The notes beneath the pieces were generated by a model that saw nothing but the letters and a program-made list of their open reading frames with translations, did not search any database and was not told where the DNA came from. 64,000 bases of DNA from Calamus simplicifolius (Eukaryota; Streptophyta; Magnoliopsida; Arecales; Arecaceae): assembly GCA_900491605.1 (NCBI GenBank), contig UESW01004558.1:524394-588393 (forward strand). The letters are read 5' to 3'. Numbering within the stretch: position 1 is the first letter of the stretch; every line of letters starts with the position of its first letter. Shown here piece after piece: positions 1-11,900 of the stretch. The position numbers and the translations under genes were made by a program.

Positions 1-1469
1 GAATGGGTAGCATACCTGTCACCACATCAGGATCAATCTGAGCCTCCTGTCTGGTCATGGCAAACACTCTGGCCTCGGCTCTCGGAATACTGGATGACCC
101 TCCTGGCTGATTAACATTAGGCCCCACCTGACTGGCTGAAGCCACACACTACCATCACCTCTCCTACTAGGCTGTCCCCTTGGCATTACTGGCCCCTGAG
201 GAAGCCCACCAGCCTGCTGCCCTCTCCTAGGGCAATCTCTCTTCAGGTGACCTAGATCACCACAAATATAACATCCCTTATTGCCCCTCCTACATTCTCC
301 CAAATGAAGTTTTCCACATACATTACATGGGGGTATATTTCTCCCTCCACAGAAGGACGACCCTGCTCCCCTACATCACCAGACACCCTGCTGGGGCAAC
401 CTGAGGCACACCCACATAAGGCTTTCTTTGAACTGGGCTAGATGCTGACACAGATACGGATCCTCTGCCCACATCACCAGGGGCTCTAAACCCAGAATAA
501 AACTGTCCAGTCCTCTGGGGTTTCTTGAATGGCTGAGTCCCTCCCGGAGCAGAAGAATGACTAGGAGCACTTCTTTTCATTCTATCCTGCCTCCTACTCA
601 TATATTCTTTTTCAATCTCCTCAGCTTTGAGTGCTCCCTGCACCAACTCAGAGTAATTATTGTAGGTCTGCATACAGGTCTTGGCTTAATAGGGAGATTC
701 AACCCATCCTGGAATAGTCGACATCTCTCCCTCTCATCAGCCACCAAGGCCCTAGCAAACTGAGATAACTCCACAAAAGTGGCTTCATAATCTGCCACGG
801 ACATCCTCCCCTGAGTCAAACAAAGGAAATCCCTCCTCTTCTGATCCCTATAAATCTCAGAATAATATTGCTGATGAAATTCTCTTCTAAAATTTTCCCA
901 TGTCAACTCCACTCCCTGGGGCTGCCTGCCCTGAATAGATCTCCACCAACTCTGGGCTCTACCCTCCAGTAAAAAGGTGGCAATACTCAGCCTCTGCTCC
1001 TCAGAGCATCCCATCACATCAAATACTCTCTCGATCCTCTGCAGCCATGCCCCGGCCTGAATAGGATCAGTAGTTCCCTGGAACTCCAGAGCCCCTAACT
1101 TTCTGGCTCTTTCCACATTCCTCACAACCTCAGTATTTTAGATGGAAGGCTAGAACTAGCACCCACAGCTGCTACCACAGCCTGAGTAATCATGCCTACC
1201 AACTCTGACATACTAGGCCCCTGAGTCTGTACTCGAGATGGGTCTACTGGCACAGGGGTAATAGACTGTGAAGAAGACTCTGGCATCTGCTCTGGAGATG
1301 CCCCCACTCTAGCCTCCTTAGATACTGGCTCGGTGGAATCACTAGAAGCCATTCTATCAATTTGACTTCTTCTAACTGACCTTCTGAATCTACTTTGACC
1401 TTTGCTTCTATCCCTGCCTGAAGATTGCTCGTCTCTAGATGCCTTTGTAGTAATCGTCCTACAAGACAT
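1..1469 (-). pseudogene. gag of the gypsy element, frameshifted
   Basis: The reading frame begins near 1469 with a basic, Ser-rich leader (115 residues to 1122). It continues in another frame at 1125-598 with a typical retrotransposon Gag core containing GALEFQGTTDPIQAGAWL and FLLEGRAQSWW. It then shifts again at about 690 into the frame ending at 371, and once more before the zinc knuckle CYICGDLGHLKRDCP (C-X2-C-X4-H-X4-C) near 240-285. At least three frame changes are needed to read it through, so no full Gag can be made. Gag would coat the RNA in the virus-like particle. It is the only coding part of this element in the window. Confidence 0.85.
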
Positions 1470-1572
1470 TATTCATTACATCAGTTTCATCATTCAATAG
1501 CTATAATCATAAAACATTCAATCATCCTAGACTCATACTCATACTTATTCCCCTAGGACCTAATAACCTAGG

Positions 1573-1584
1573 GCTCTGATACCA
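1573..1584 (-). other. Primer binding site, initiator tRNA-Met type
   Basis: On the minus strand the bases read TGGTATCAGAGC, the standard plant LTR-retrotransposon site complementary to the 3' end of initiator tRNA-Met. It lies five bases inside the LTR end, where minus-strand cDNA synthesis would be primed. Confidence 0.85.
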
Positions 1585-1589
1585 AAACT

Positions 1590-4429
1590 TGTCAGCTCCC
1601 CCTCCTCTCTGGGGCCACCGACAGCACACCTGCACACTTGTGGTAATCGGATAGAGTTTTACTAGTCTTTATGTAGCGCTCCATAAAGAGCTAGAGAACC
1701 CCAACTAATTATCATAAGTGGCAGACACACGAAAACACATCCTGTTAAAAACTTTTCACTTTCATCTCAATTATATACACAAATCACCCAATCAACATTA
1801 AGCATCAACCTGCTCAGATAATATTTTTCATGACATTCCTCAGGCAGTTTACAAGATCACATTCACATTCGACATTAAAATCCTAAGTGCACACATCATG
1901 CTCATAATTTCTCCAAAACATAAGTCTCGTATTCATATCCAAAAGGTCTAAAACATCATTACATCCCACTGTACACATACACATATACAAAATACAATAT
2001 CAAACCACACTCTCTCAATATACAAGGTAGCATTTATACACTCTTGCATCCAAGCAAGCTTCACCAGCTAAGGGTCCTGTCCTGCTTATCTTGTGATCCT
2101 GGCAGAAATACTCACTGATCTGAAAGAACATTTAAATCATAGAGGGATGAGACCTAAGTCCCAGTGACTGGATAACCATCTAACTATGGAGAAATAGAGA
2201 ACCATACCTCTTAATTTCAATCGTATGCTGAAACTATTTAACTTGTACAACTCAAAGTACATTTTTAACATGATATCAGATAAAATAAAATGTAGCTTAT
2301 TCTTCAAATAACATATCAGTACTGGAATACTCTATAATAACTCTTCACTGAAAGATAACTCATTAAAATAAAACTTCATGCATTGCAATATGAAGATATG
2401 CATTCTTTATCTACAACCCAGACTCCCATCAGGATCTGCTTGCCCACTGGCATCTCAAGTAAGATCTCCCTCTCGGGATAACTATTTGGCCATTGGCCCT
2501 TTTTATATCACAACATATGCTTTTAGATCTCATGATGCTGGGCTGTGTGTGTAATGCCTCTGAGGTACCACCCTACAGTCGCCCTTCTGTAGGTGTACTC
2601 TCATCGGGTGCGTGACTAGCAACAGGATCCCCGCACAAATAGCACCCCTTACCCGTGCGGTTCACCTGGCAAAGTGCTTTGTTCCTTAACCCTGGAACCT
2701 CGGGTTTTCTCTCTGCCCCCACGGGCTATATATAGTAATCAGCTCCACTGAGCTATGATTCATGCCCCCACGGGCTGCTCACAACCAGCCCCACTGGCCT
2801 GGTTAGGCATGCACTCACCCCTGATTCTGGGGTTCATCGTACGATCTGTTCGCAAGGAGGTGCCGGCTCGATAGTAGTGTGCAATGCTCATGCTACAGTA
2901 CAGTCTAAAGGGTGATCAGCCCCCTAGCTGCCTGATGCTCAGTATGACTCATACATCATTTGTAAAGCTTTATCATGCAAATATGCCATGTATACATTAA
3001 AAATTCCCTCATCGAAACTCATGCTTATGTGTTTATGCTCAAAACTCATTTATCAGATTATCATATACTAGGTTCTCATTTCTCATATTTAAAACATACA
3101 TACCATAACTAGGTATAATCTCATTATACTAGCTCAAATTAACCTCTCATTGCTAGATGAGAAATCCACTCACCTTAGTAGGTTACTCCTCGACTGGTAC
3201 AACTGGTACTCAACTCTGGTATTTCGGCTCCCTGGAATAACCCTCTTGACCTACGTCAACATACAGATACAATAGCTATTAGGATTACCTCCACACGAGG
3301 TTTTCCCATGAACCATGCATGCATACATGATCTATCCTCTAATATCTCATTTTCTTCCACCCTATCTCTACTCAAGATTACTTCTACTATTACCTCAAAA
3401 TACACTAATCTAGAAAATCTAAAGTCATACAAGATCTAGGGAAGCTATAGCTTACCTGGAGTCGAGCACAAACCCCAAGCTTCCCTTTCCCTTTCTCTTT
3501 CTTCCTCCTTTTTCTTCTTCTTCTTCTTTTTCCTCTCTTTTCTCCTCTTCTTTCTTTCTTTCTTTTCTGGCTGAACCCACGTTCCCTTTTCTCTAATGAC
3601 TTGGGGACCAAGTCATAGGAAACTTAAGGGTTAAGGCATGCCAAATCTCCCTTTTACCCTCACACACTCTTAACACACGCTTTTTGGAAAACACGTGGCT
3701 CACTTATAACCATGCTATTTTGCCCTTATATTTTCTTTCCTAAGTTGCCCTTAACACAATTTGCAATTGACATCGGAGCCTTTTCCCATTTTGCCCCTGA
3801 TATAGCATTTTTTTAATAGATTTATAGCCCAGATCATCCTTTTTCACTTAAATCGATACTTTTATACATTTCTAAGAAAAGACTTTACCATCTTGAAGAA
3901 CTCGATTTTAGAAATCCAACGGTTCAAACGGCATCCAAATCGGACTTGAAACGGATTAAATATGAATTTCTCAAGATTTAACTCAGAAAAACCTGCCGTC
4001 GCGGAGTCGGCTCGAACAGATTGCGAGTCGGCTCGAGCAGAAGTAGGGGTCGACTCCAGAAAAGTAGGGGTCGACTCCTGAAAGTAGGAGTCGACTCCAG
4101 CACTGCAGGGGTCGACTCCTAAGCATGCCGAAAGTTTAAAACGTGCCGGAGTCGACTCCACTCTGATTAGAGTCGACTCCAACCACTAAAAGTCATTTTA
4201 GGATAAAACTCAAACTAAACTTGATTTTTCTTGTGATTTAAACCCATTAAACTTAAGTCTCTCAATTTCTCAAATCAGACTCATTAACATTTAGAAATAT
4301 ACTTATTTACTCCAAAATTTCTTCTCTTTACATTTATCAAATGGCCAACACACCCATATTTCAAGAAAACTTTCTGACTTTCATTTTAACTGAAAATGCC
4401 ATAGATTACAAGGTTTTCAGGATGTTACA
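1590..4429 (-). repeat. 5' LTR of the gypsy element, 2840 bp
   Basis: Read on the minus strand the LTR starts TGTAACATCCTGAAAACC at 4429 and ends GGGAGCTGACA at 1590, giving the canonical TG...CA ends. It stops five bases before the primer binding site. It contains a cluster of GTCGACTCC palindromes (4002-4180) near its 5' end and otherwise only noise ORFs. The boundaries rest on the TG/CA ends and the PBS; the second LTR is not in the window to confirm them. Confidence 0.8.
4002..4180. repeat. Cluster of GTCGACTCC palindromic motifs in the gypsy LTR
   Basis: Six exact copies of GTCGACTCC start at 4049, 4070, 4090, 4111, 4151 and 4172. Several extend to the perfect palindrome GGAGTCGACTCC. 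Two related GAGTCGGCTCGA copies start at 4004 and 4025. Spacing is irregular, about 20 bp for the first four and about 40 and 21 for the last two. The cluster lies in the part of the LTR that would be U3, where promoter elements are expected. Confidence 0.8.
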
Positions 4430-5355
4430 CAATGGCCCTAGTAAGAGCGGCTTTTAGACGGCCCTGAGGCGGCTCCTAGGCAGCCCTAGCAAGAGCAGTT
4501 CCTAGGCGGCTCCAAGGTGGCTCTTAAATTGCCCCAGCAAGAGCGGTTCCTAGATGGCCCTGAGTTTGCTCCTAAGCGGCCCTTGTCTGTGGGAGTTTCC
4601 TCATTAGTTCTGGTCCTAAGCGGCTACCATTTTGTCTTTTCTTCAAAGCTCATCTCGACTTTTCCGACCAAGCCTCTGCCTTCGACAAAGCCGAACCCAC
4701 TAACCATTCTTGATCCATATCGGTCCAAAAAAGATAGGAACTTTCAGTTCCAGCATAAGCTCCAAAAGTCATGACCCATCCGGCAACATTAATGACTCTA
4801 ACCAAATGAGGCCCTAAAATTCATAATCCATCAAACAACATTAATGACCTTGATTGGATGAAGCTCCAAAGGTCATAATCCATCATGGAGCTGCAAATCT
4901 CTAAATCAATGAGGTTCAAAAAGTCATCAAGAAGATTTAATGACTCTGGCCAAATAAGCCTCGAAAAGTGATCGTCTACCATGAAGTACCAATCACCAAA
5001 GGGGGAAAACTCAATCCCACTAGTTCTGATATTCTAACTGCAAAAGTTATAGCTCATCATAAGATTCCAATCTTATCAAGCAAGCCACATGAATTCAAAG
5101 TATCAATATGAATGGTAAGAAGGTTCCCAAACCAAGGTATGAACACTCAAGCAAATACTTAGAGATTCCAATCATCTCCCTTTTTAACTCTCTCTCATCT
5201 TGAGCTTTACCAAGCTCACAACTATGATACCAATCGCTGACTTGAGCATCTGAGGGTCCCTACCGGAAATCCAGTATTCAGGACTTCTTGCAGATCGCGG
5301 CGTCGAGGTAAAGTTTCTTCGGTGAACTGACGGTGTATCTATTGACACTTAAGGA
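4430..5355 (+). repeat. Truncated Tat-type gypsy LTR remnant
   Basis: This stretch ends with GACTTGAGCATCTGAGGGTC (5238-5257), closely matching the motif near the 3' end of the LTRs at 11466, 21060 and 61423. It therefore looks like the 3' part of an older Tat-type LTR whose left half was displaced when the minus-strand gypsy element inserted at 4430. It begins with three imperfect 48-bp tandem copies (4434-4583) containing AGCAAGAGCGGTTCCTAG. The right end is not sharply defined. No internal domain follows. Confidence 0.6.
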
Positions 5356-5810
5356 CGTCAACTCAAGGTGATTGGGCGTCATGTATATTAAAATTTATCT
5401 TCACAGTTTACGTAGGCTAATTATATCATGATTTTTTTTTTGTTTATAAAATGTTTTTTAAAGCTAATTTCTTGCTGGACTTGCCATTTTAAGGTTAAAA
5501 TATAATATCTTTCTCTTTCTTGTCTTCAGCACATCAATGGCGGTCAAATCTTTCTCCTAATTAATAGCTGTCAAATCCCCCATTTGAGCCATAAGATCTT
5601 GGACTTATGGAACAGATAAGGCGTTAATAACCTCGGCCAAGTGGTAGAAACAGACAGGTAACAGCCCCACAGATGTTGGATCCCACCAGCCTCATGCCAC
5701 ATACCTCCTAAGTCCATATAACGCCTTGCTCCCTCAGTTCTACCCATGGACAACCTTCCAAAAGGGCGGCTTCATCTAATATTCTGTGGCCTATCAATTT
5801 CACTGTTTTC
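5356..5810. other. Unassigned spacer
   Basis: Nothing recognisable was seen here. Short ORFs on both strands lack any family resemblance. A LINE fragment begins at the right edge. Confidence 0.5.
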
Positions 5811-6086
5811 CATCAAGGGGATTTACTCTCTTCTAGCTTATTTAATCTTATTATGAATGTGCTTATCAGACTGCTAAAGAAGGCTAGATCTGTTCGTATA
5901 ATCAAAGAAATTAGAGATTCTCTCTGCCTTTGTGATTTAAGGATTCTTCAGTTTGCTGATGATTTTCGTTATTTTGTACCTAAAAAAAAAAAGATTTTTG
6001 CTGCAGCTAAAGCTCTTGTTTTTGCCTTTGAAAATGTGTTTGGCTTCAAAACTAACTTTCATAAGAACTCAGTAACTTATAATTGA
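5811..6086 (+). pseudogene. LINE reverse transcriptase fragment
   Basis: The frame opens with HQGDLLSSSLFNLIMNVLIR, a decayed form of the QGDPLSPLLFNL motif of non-LTR reverse transcriptases. It continues to LQFADDFRYF, equivalent to the catalytic FADD box, then to the downstream block FGFKTNFHKN. Only about 90 residues of the palm domain remain, with no endonuclease or 3' end. It is a dead scrap of a plant LINE, on the strand opposite to the large LINE at 33-39 kb. Confidence 0.75.
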
Positions 6087-7010
6087 TCAGCTTAAATGTT
6101 GATGAGAGGATCGCTCGGTCATTTATTATACTGCCCAACTACAAGAGAAAAAACTCTCGTTCAAATATCTTAGCCTTTCTGATAAAATAATTCCTAAATG
6201 GGACTAATTGATGGATCAAGACGGCCAAGCAATGAATGTCACATCAGACCTTTTTTTTTTTTTTTTTTAAATATAGACAGATAATCACATGGATGAATCA
6301 AATATGATATATCAGAATATAAAATTTGGGTAAGAATCAAAAGGCACGGATTCCTTTCAATTTTCATAGAAATTCAATGTGGTTTCAAGATATAGAATAT
6401 ACCAGACCGAGCTAACATAGTGACATAACAAAAATTTTAGATTAATCAAGTTGAACTGGATTGAAGATAAGGCAAACTTGGACGGGACTTTTTTTTATTT
6501 AATCCAACTCGATCTAACTCAATCCGATACCTTCGTCACCCTTCAAACTGTACAAAGTTTAATTTAAATTTGAAAAAACTGTAATTAAAACATGTAAACA
6601 AATACAATATATAGAGCTAAATGCATCATTCTTTAGGACATAGTACACAAGTTTGAAAAAACATGGTATTATTTTAAAATTAATCATTCAAAAAATTAAA
6701 GAGCTAAAATATAAACAAAGAATTGTTTGTTGCTCTAGTTTGTATGTATGATCCTATCCAGCACCTTGAGCATTGTAATCGAAGTTTATATCTTGGATGT
6801 TAAAGATTCGTATAATTCAAGAATAGAAATATATATATAAGTTGCAAATTCACTTGCTCTTTTACCATTAGATTCATATGAATCTTAGAGATCTCAATGA
6901 TGAATAATAATAATAATAATAATATAACTTTGAGATATGTAAAATTTAATGATAAAAAGATTGATTCAAATTGAGACTTATTATATATGAATATAGTATA
7001 GTATAGTATA

Positions 7011-7058
<48 letters not shown>

Positions 7059-7454
7059 AGCATGTATATATTAGAGTTGATCATATTCAAATATACTCAA
7101 GTTCAAAGTCCAATAATCATCTATATCTTTAGATCCATATCGTTTTTAAAGTCATCTAATCTTTTTTATTTTTTTATATTAAAAATTCATGAATTATATT
7201 GATTCAAGAATGAAAAAGGTAATTAAATTTAAAGTTGACTACATTCGCATAATCAAATTTAAGATTCAATCATTTTCTTTATTTTAGATTCAATTACTTT
7301 TTTAGCTTAAAATCTATACAACTTATTAATGCTGAAAATGAAAAATAGTAAACATAATAAATTATTTATATAAATTAAAAAATAAAGAATACCATTGAAT
7401 TTTGAATTTAAATATGCTCTATATGTATGTATATATATGTATATATATACACAT
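6087..7454. other. AT-rich intergenic DNA
   Basis: No coding signal was found. It contains poly(T) runs, an AAT trinucleotide run near 6903, a TA microsatellite (7015-7055) and one copy of an unclassified AT-rich repeat (about 7056-7290) that recurs near 39.4-39.9 kb. Confidence 0.6.
7015..7055. repeat. (TA)n microsatellite
   Basis: About 20 uninterrupted TA units lie about 0.75 kb upstream of the DCN1-like start codon. Confidence 0.95.
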
Positions 7455-7620
7455 ATTATGTATGCATATCTGTTTATTTATATATAGGCACATGTAGCAA
7501 CACACGTATGCCTGACCGCCCTCACCTACATATTATTCATGTATAATATTATGTATGCATACATGTTTGTTTATATATAGGCACATGTACCAACACACGT
7601 ATGCCCGACCGCCCCACCGC
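7455..7620 (+). repeat. Tandem duplication in the promoter of the DCN1-like gene
   Basis: A block of about 73 bp beginning ATTATGTATGCATA at 7455 recurs at 7548, a period of 93 bp. Both copies keep TTATATATAGGCACATGTA and CAACACACGTATGCC, so the TATA-like stretch and an ACGT core (G-box/ABRE-like) are each present twice. The second copy ends about 170 bp before the start codon. Whether either copy acts in transcription cannot be seen from sequence. Confidence 0.8.
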
Positions 7621-7788
7621 CCTCGCCTCCTCCCTCCGCTCTGAAAGAAGCGCTCGAGGGAGGGGGACCTAATTCTTGCCCTCCTCTCGTTCCTCAAACG
7701 AGGAATACGAGTTCCCCAATCTGAATTCCGACCGACTTCTTTTCTCTCTTCTCTTCTTCTCTGCGTCGCGTCTCGATCCTCGAAGAAG

Positions 7789-8959
7789 ATGAAGCGTTCA
7801 TCCACCAGGAAGACGGGCTCGGCCGAGAAAATGAACGCTTCTTCCTGTTCCTCCGATCTCTTTCGCTCCGGTAATATGGATTTAGATCTTTCTCCTCTGT
7901 CTCCAGACCCTAGCTCTTCGAATTGTTGCGCTTCTTTTTATTATCTCGTAATCGTCCGGGCAAACCCTTCGCACGAAGGGGGAGTGTTTCACTTCGATTG
8001 TTGTTGGGACTGAGTTCTTTTGTGCTCTTATCTTGTTCTGTTTATGAATTCTTCCATGTTTGTGAGCAACAGGATTCTAATTTTGGTTCTCTCTCTCTCA
8101 GACACACCCCTTGTGGTGATAATCGTGTGTTCGCATGTTAGGGAATAGGAAAAAAAAAAAAAGTTGTGTATTTTCTTGTTACTTGTTCTTTTGGTGATGA
8201 TCTTTATATGCATATTATGACAATGGGAAAGCGAGTTCAAATCTTGACTTGATACGCGATGCTGTCACTGTTTCTTTTTCCTTAACCAATCATTTCAATC
8301 TTTTCAAATGCCTCTAGAAGTATAAGGGATCGAAAACTGTTCTTTGATAGGATCCTGATAAAATGAATTGCAAGGACGGCGGTTTTCTTTTCTTGGTCTA
8401 CTGGTAATGATGGAGGAGCCTTGTGGTGGTATGTTCTTTACATGCAAATAAGACGATAAGAGAAAAGTTCAGATCTTGAGTTCATATGTGATCTGATTAC
8501 CATTCTTTGTTGAGTTGCCTAGGGATCAAGTACTGTTCTTGTTAGTGTCTTGGTGGACTAACTTGCAAAGAGTTGGTTTTCTTTCCAAGGTTTATATGTA
8601 ATGATGGACAAGGCTTGGTGTAATTGTGTTAGGGCCAAATGGCCTTGGCAGGTAGACAACATCAATAATTGTGCTGAAGACGGGAGAGTAAGGGGAGTAC
8701 ATAAAATTTAACTATTTTTTGATTTAAAAAAAAGAAGACTTTTAGGTGCTTTTGATGCCTCTACATATTGTACTGGCTCTATTTTGTGGGATTAGTAGTT
8801 CAGATATATGTATACATGGTCCACTTCCTTTTATCCAAGTACAAGTTTCTAGGATATGACAATCGCACACACCTCTTACATATGCTCTCTGTCCCTGATT
8901 AGTTCTAAAACGTAAGAGCTTGCTTCCAGCTACTTTTCCTTCATTGCAGATCCTTAAAA

Positions 8960-8995
<36 letters not shown>

Positions 8996-11900
8996 TTTTT
9001 TGCTGTAGACAAGTTTTTGTAGTAATTTATCTGGAATGGCCCACGATATCTTCGTATGAGTGCTGGTTGAGTTACTTAAAAATTCAAGCTAGAGGAAACA
9101 CTATAAATCTATGGTCCAGTAATTGGAAATTGGAGACTGATTAAAATGAGAGGGGGCACCATCAGAAATATCAGGTGATATCATAAGGAAAATTTCTTCG
9201 TGAACTGTCTGTAATGGTTTCTTTTACGTTAAGATAATCATTATATCTATTATCATAGAAGTACTTAACAAAAAACCATAATTATGTCAATCATTTATAT
9301 TTGATATTGCTATTAACAGCGAGGTTATGGAAATATCTTTTGGACGCACCTCTACTATCCTTCTCATGGCATGACCTTCCATCCTCCAAATACACACCTT
9401 AATCTAAATTTTATTTATGTCCCTATCTTCATTGTGACCAAAGTTTCTCAGCTTTAGGATTTGGGAAGTATGAAACTCTGGACATCTAGAAAATCATTTA
9501 GTTGAAATTCTTCATCCAACCAAGGATCCATATTTTAACATATCTCCTTGCACTGCTACATGAGTTAAATTAAATAGAGAGAATGTGAAGAATAAATTCA
9601 GTAGAAAATCTATTACTTATTCACCTCATAGTATTTCCCTAAAACCTGGCCTTACTACAGTTCATCTCTCCTTCACCTCTACAATCAATTGCTCCAACAA
9701 TGATAATGTTCTTGCTACTAGATATTGTTCCTCTTTTTATTTTCCTATGCAGACACACTCTCCACAAAGTTAATAAGACATGTCTTCCTTGATCTCCCTT
9801 GCTTCATGTCTTTCCCGATCACCCTACCCTGTTTTCTATGTGCTGTTTGGGGCTAAATCTAGTCTGGAAACAGCAAAAATTGAGAGCATATAAAGACGTT
9901 TAGATGGTAAACTGAAAGGTTAGATTTTGACTATTTGAGTAAGACCAACCATCCCCTAAATTTAGGAAACTTTTTTTGCTGTTTCATTGGCCGCACCTCA
10001 ATTTACTAGGACATTTAGAATTTTTAAATTCTGATAGGTGAACCCTCAACCATGTCAGCATTTTTCAATAATATTATCTAGGAGCTTTTAGAAACATTTT
10101 CAATCCCATAACCCACATAGGACAAAGAAGGCATAAAAACAAATCTTCCCGTCATTAATTGAGACAAGGCTATCGTACAATTTGTCATGGATGGTGAAAA
10201 TTTAGTTGGGAATGCCATAATCATATACTTATCTTTTTAGTCTAGCAACCTAAGCAAATTTGTTAATTGATCTTCTCCATTGAGATGAACATCAATTATT
10301 TCTGCAACCCATGCAATTTCTGTCTATTTTGTGGTCAGAAGAAGCTTTTTACTGATTAATACATGCTATTATGTCTTTTTATTTTTTTATAAATGTTTTG
10401 GCATCAAGAATGAATGATTCATGATGTGGCTGATGGAGCCACACCCAATCAGCGATGGAGGTCATTTGATAAAGCTGATGAGATCATGCTCGATTAATGG
10501 CGGTGATTATCCTTCCAGAGCGCCTTCAGTCGACCATCCGGGTAGGATCCGATTTGACTACCCGAGCAGCGCCTTCAGTCGGCCATCCGGGTAGGACCCG
10601 ACTCAGTCACCCGAGCAGCGCCTCTAGCCAGCCATCCGAGTAGGACTCGACTCGGCTATCCGGGCAGCGTCTACAACCGACCATCTGGGTAGGATCCGAT
10701 TCGATCATCCGGGCAGCGCCTCCAGTTGACCACTCGGGTAGGACCCGACTCGACCACTCGGATAGCGCCTTCAGTCGGCCACTTGGGTAGTGTCTTCAAT
10801 CGGCCACCTGGATAGGACCCGACTCAACCATCCGGGCAGCGCTTCTAGTCGGCCACCCGAGTAGGTTCCCTTATAGGGACTACTCGTACAGCCTAGCCAA
10901 CCACTCAGACTGCTAATGCGATCTTTCACGATCCAAAATCTCAATAGGAATGCAGCGTGGGAGACAGATCTGGCGGTTGCTCAGATTTGACAAAGCCCAG
11001 CAACCCTATTACGGTCAGCCACATTCAACGGGACTTGGCCCACCAACCCTGCCACAGTCACCCGCATAGACTTGGCCCACCAACCCTGCCACAGTCACCC
11101 GCATCTGACGAGACCTGGCCCACCAACCCTGCCATGGCCACCCGCATCTGACGGGATCTAGCCCATCAACCCTGCTATGGCCACCCACATCTGACGGGAT
11201 CTGGCCCACTTACTTCGCTGCGGTCACTCATATCTGATGGGACTTGGCCTACCAACTCTGACACACCACGAGGGAGGCAAACCTTATTGCTATTGCTCTT
11301 ACTGTGTATATTCTGACAAGTAGTTACACCTTGAGTCTCGCAAACATCCATAAATGGGTAAAAAAATCCTTGACTAGGTACGATGCCCAAACACACTCAC
11401 TCAGAGCATTTCTTTCTAGGACTCTCGAGCTTTCTTTTAAGCTCAGGGCTGTTGCTCAGAGCACTAACTTGAGCGTCGAAGGGTCCCACTGGAATGATCG
11501 GCCCCAGGGACTTTATGCAGGCTCCCGACCGAAGTGCAATCCATTGGAAGATTCTTAGCTTGCCGAAGAAGGCGATCGGACGCTCGCGGACGATCGAGGA
11601 AGGTAATCTGGCGCCAACAGATTGGTGTGCTAAGAAGGGGGAAGCAGGAGAAAGAAAGACCAATAGCACTATGCTATAGATCTTCATTCCCTCTAAATCA
11701 ATAATGGTGGTAATGCGTGCTCAAGAAGCCTCTACCAGTTGTGTGGGAGAGCCTTCTCGGTAGATCGAGTAGCAAGAGGCCAGCCTTCCTGCTCCACCGT
11801 TGTCACCACCTCAGATCACCCAGCCGGATTAGCTTGCCACCTTTACCCACCAAGTCTAGGCATTAGTGGCTGCGGTCCAAGGCTGCAGGAGCAGCACTCT

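Larger units (their letters stand above)
1..4429 (-). mobile_element. Ty3/gypsy LTR retrotransposon, 5' part (probably chromovirus, Tekay/Del-like)
   Basis: The element reads on the minus strand and is cut by the left window edge. From high to low coordinates it shows a long 5' LTR (4429 down to 1590), a primer binding site matching initiator tRNA-Met, and a gag region broken by frameshifts. The order LTR, PBS, gag with a CCHC knuckle is that of a gypsy element. The tRNA-Met primer and the very long LTR fit the Tekay/Del chromoviruses, but pol lies outside the window, so the clade is an inference. The LTR ends inside an older Tat-type LTR remnant, so this is a nested, younger insertion. The 5-bp target copy next to the LTR would be 4430-4434; its partner is outside the window. 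Confidence 0.85.
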
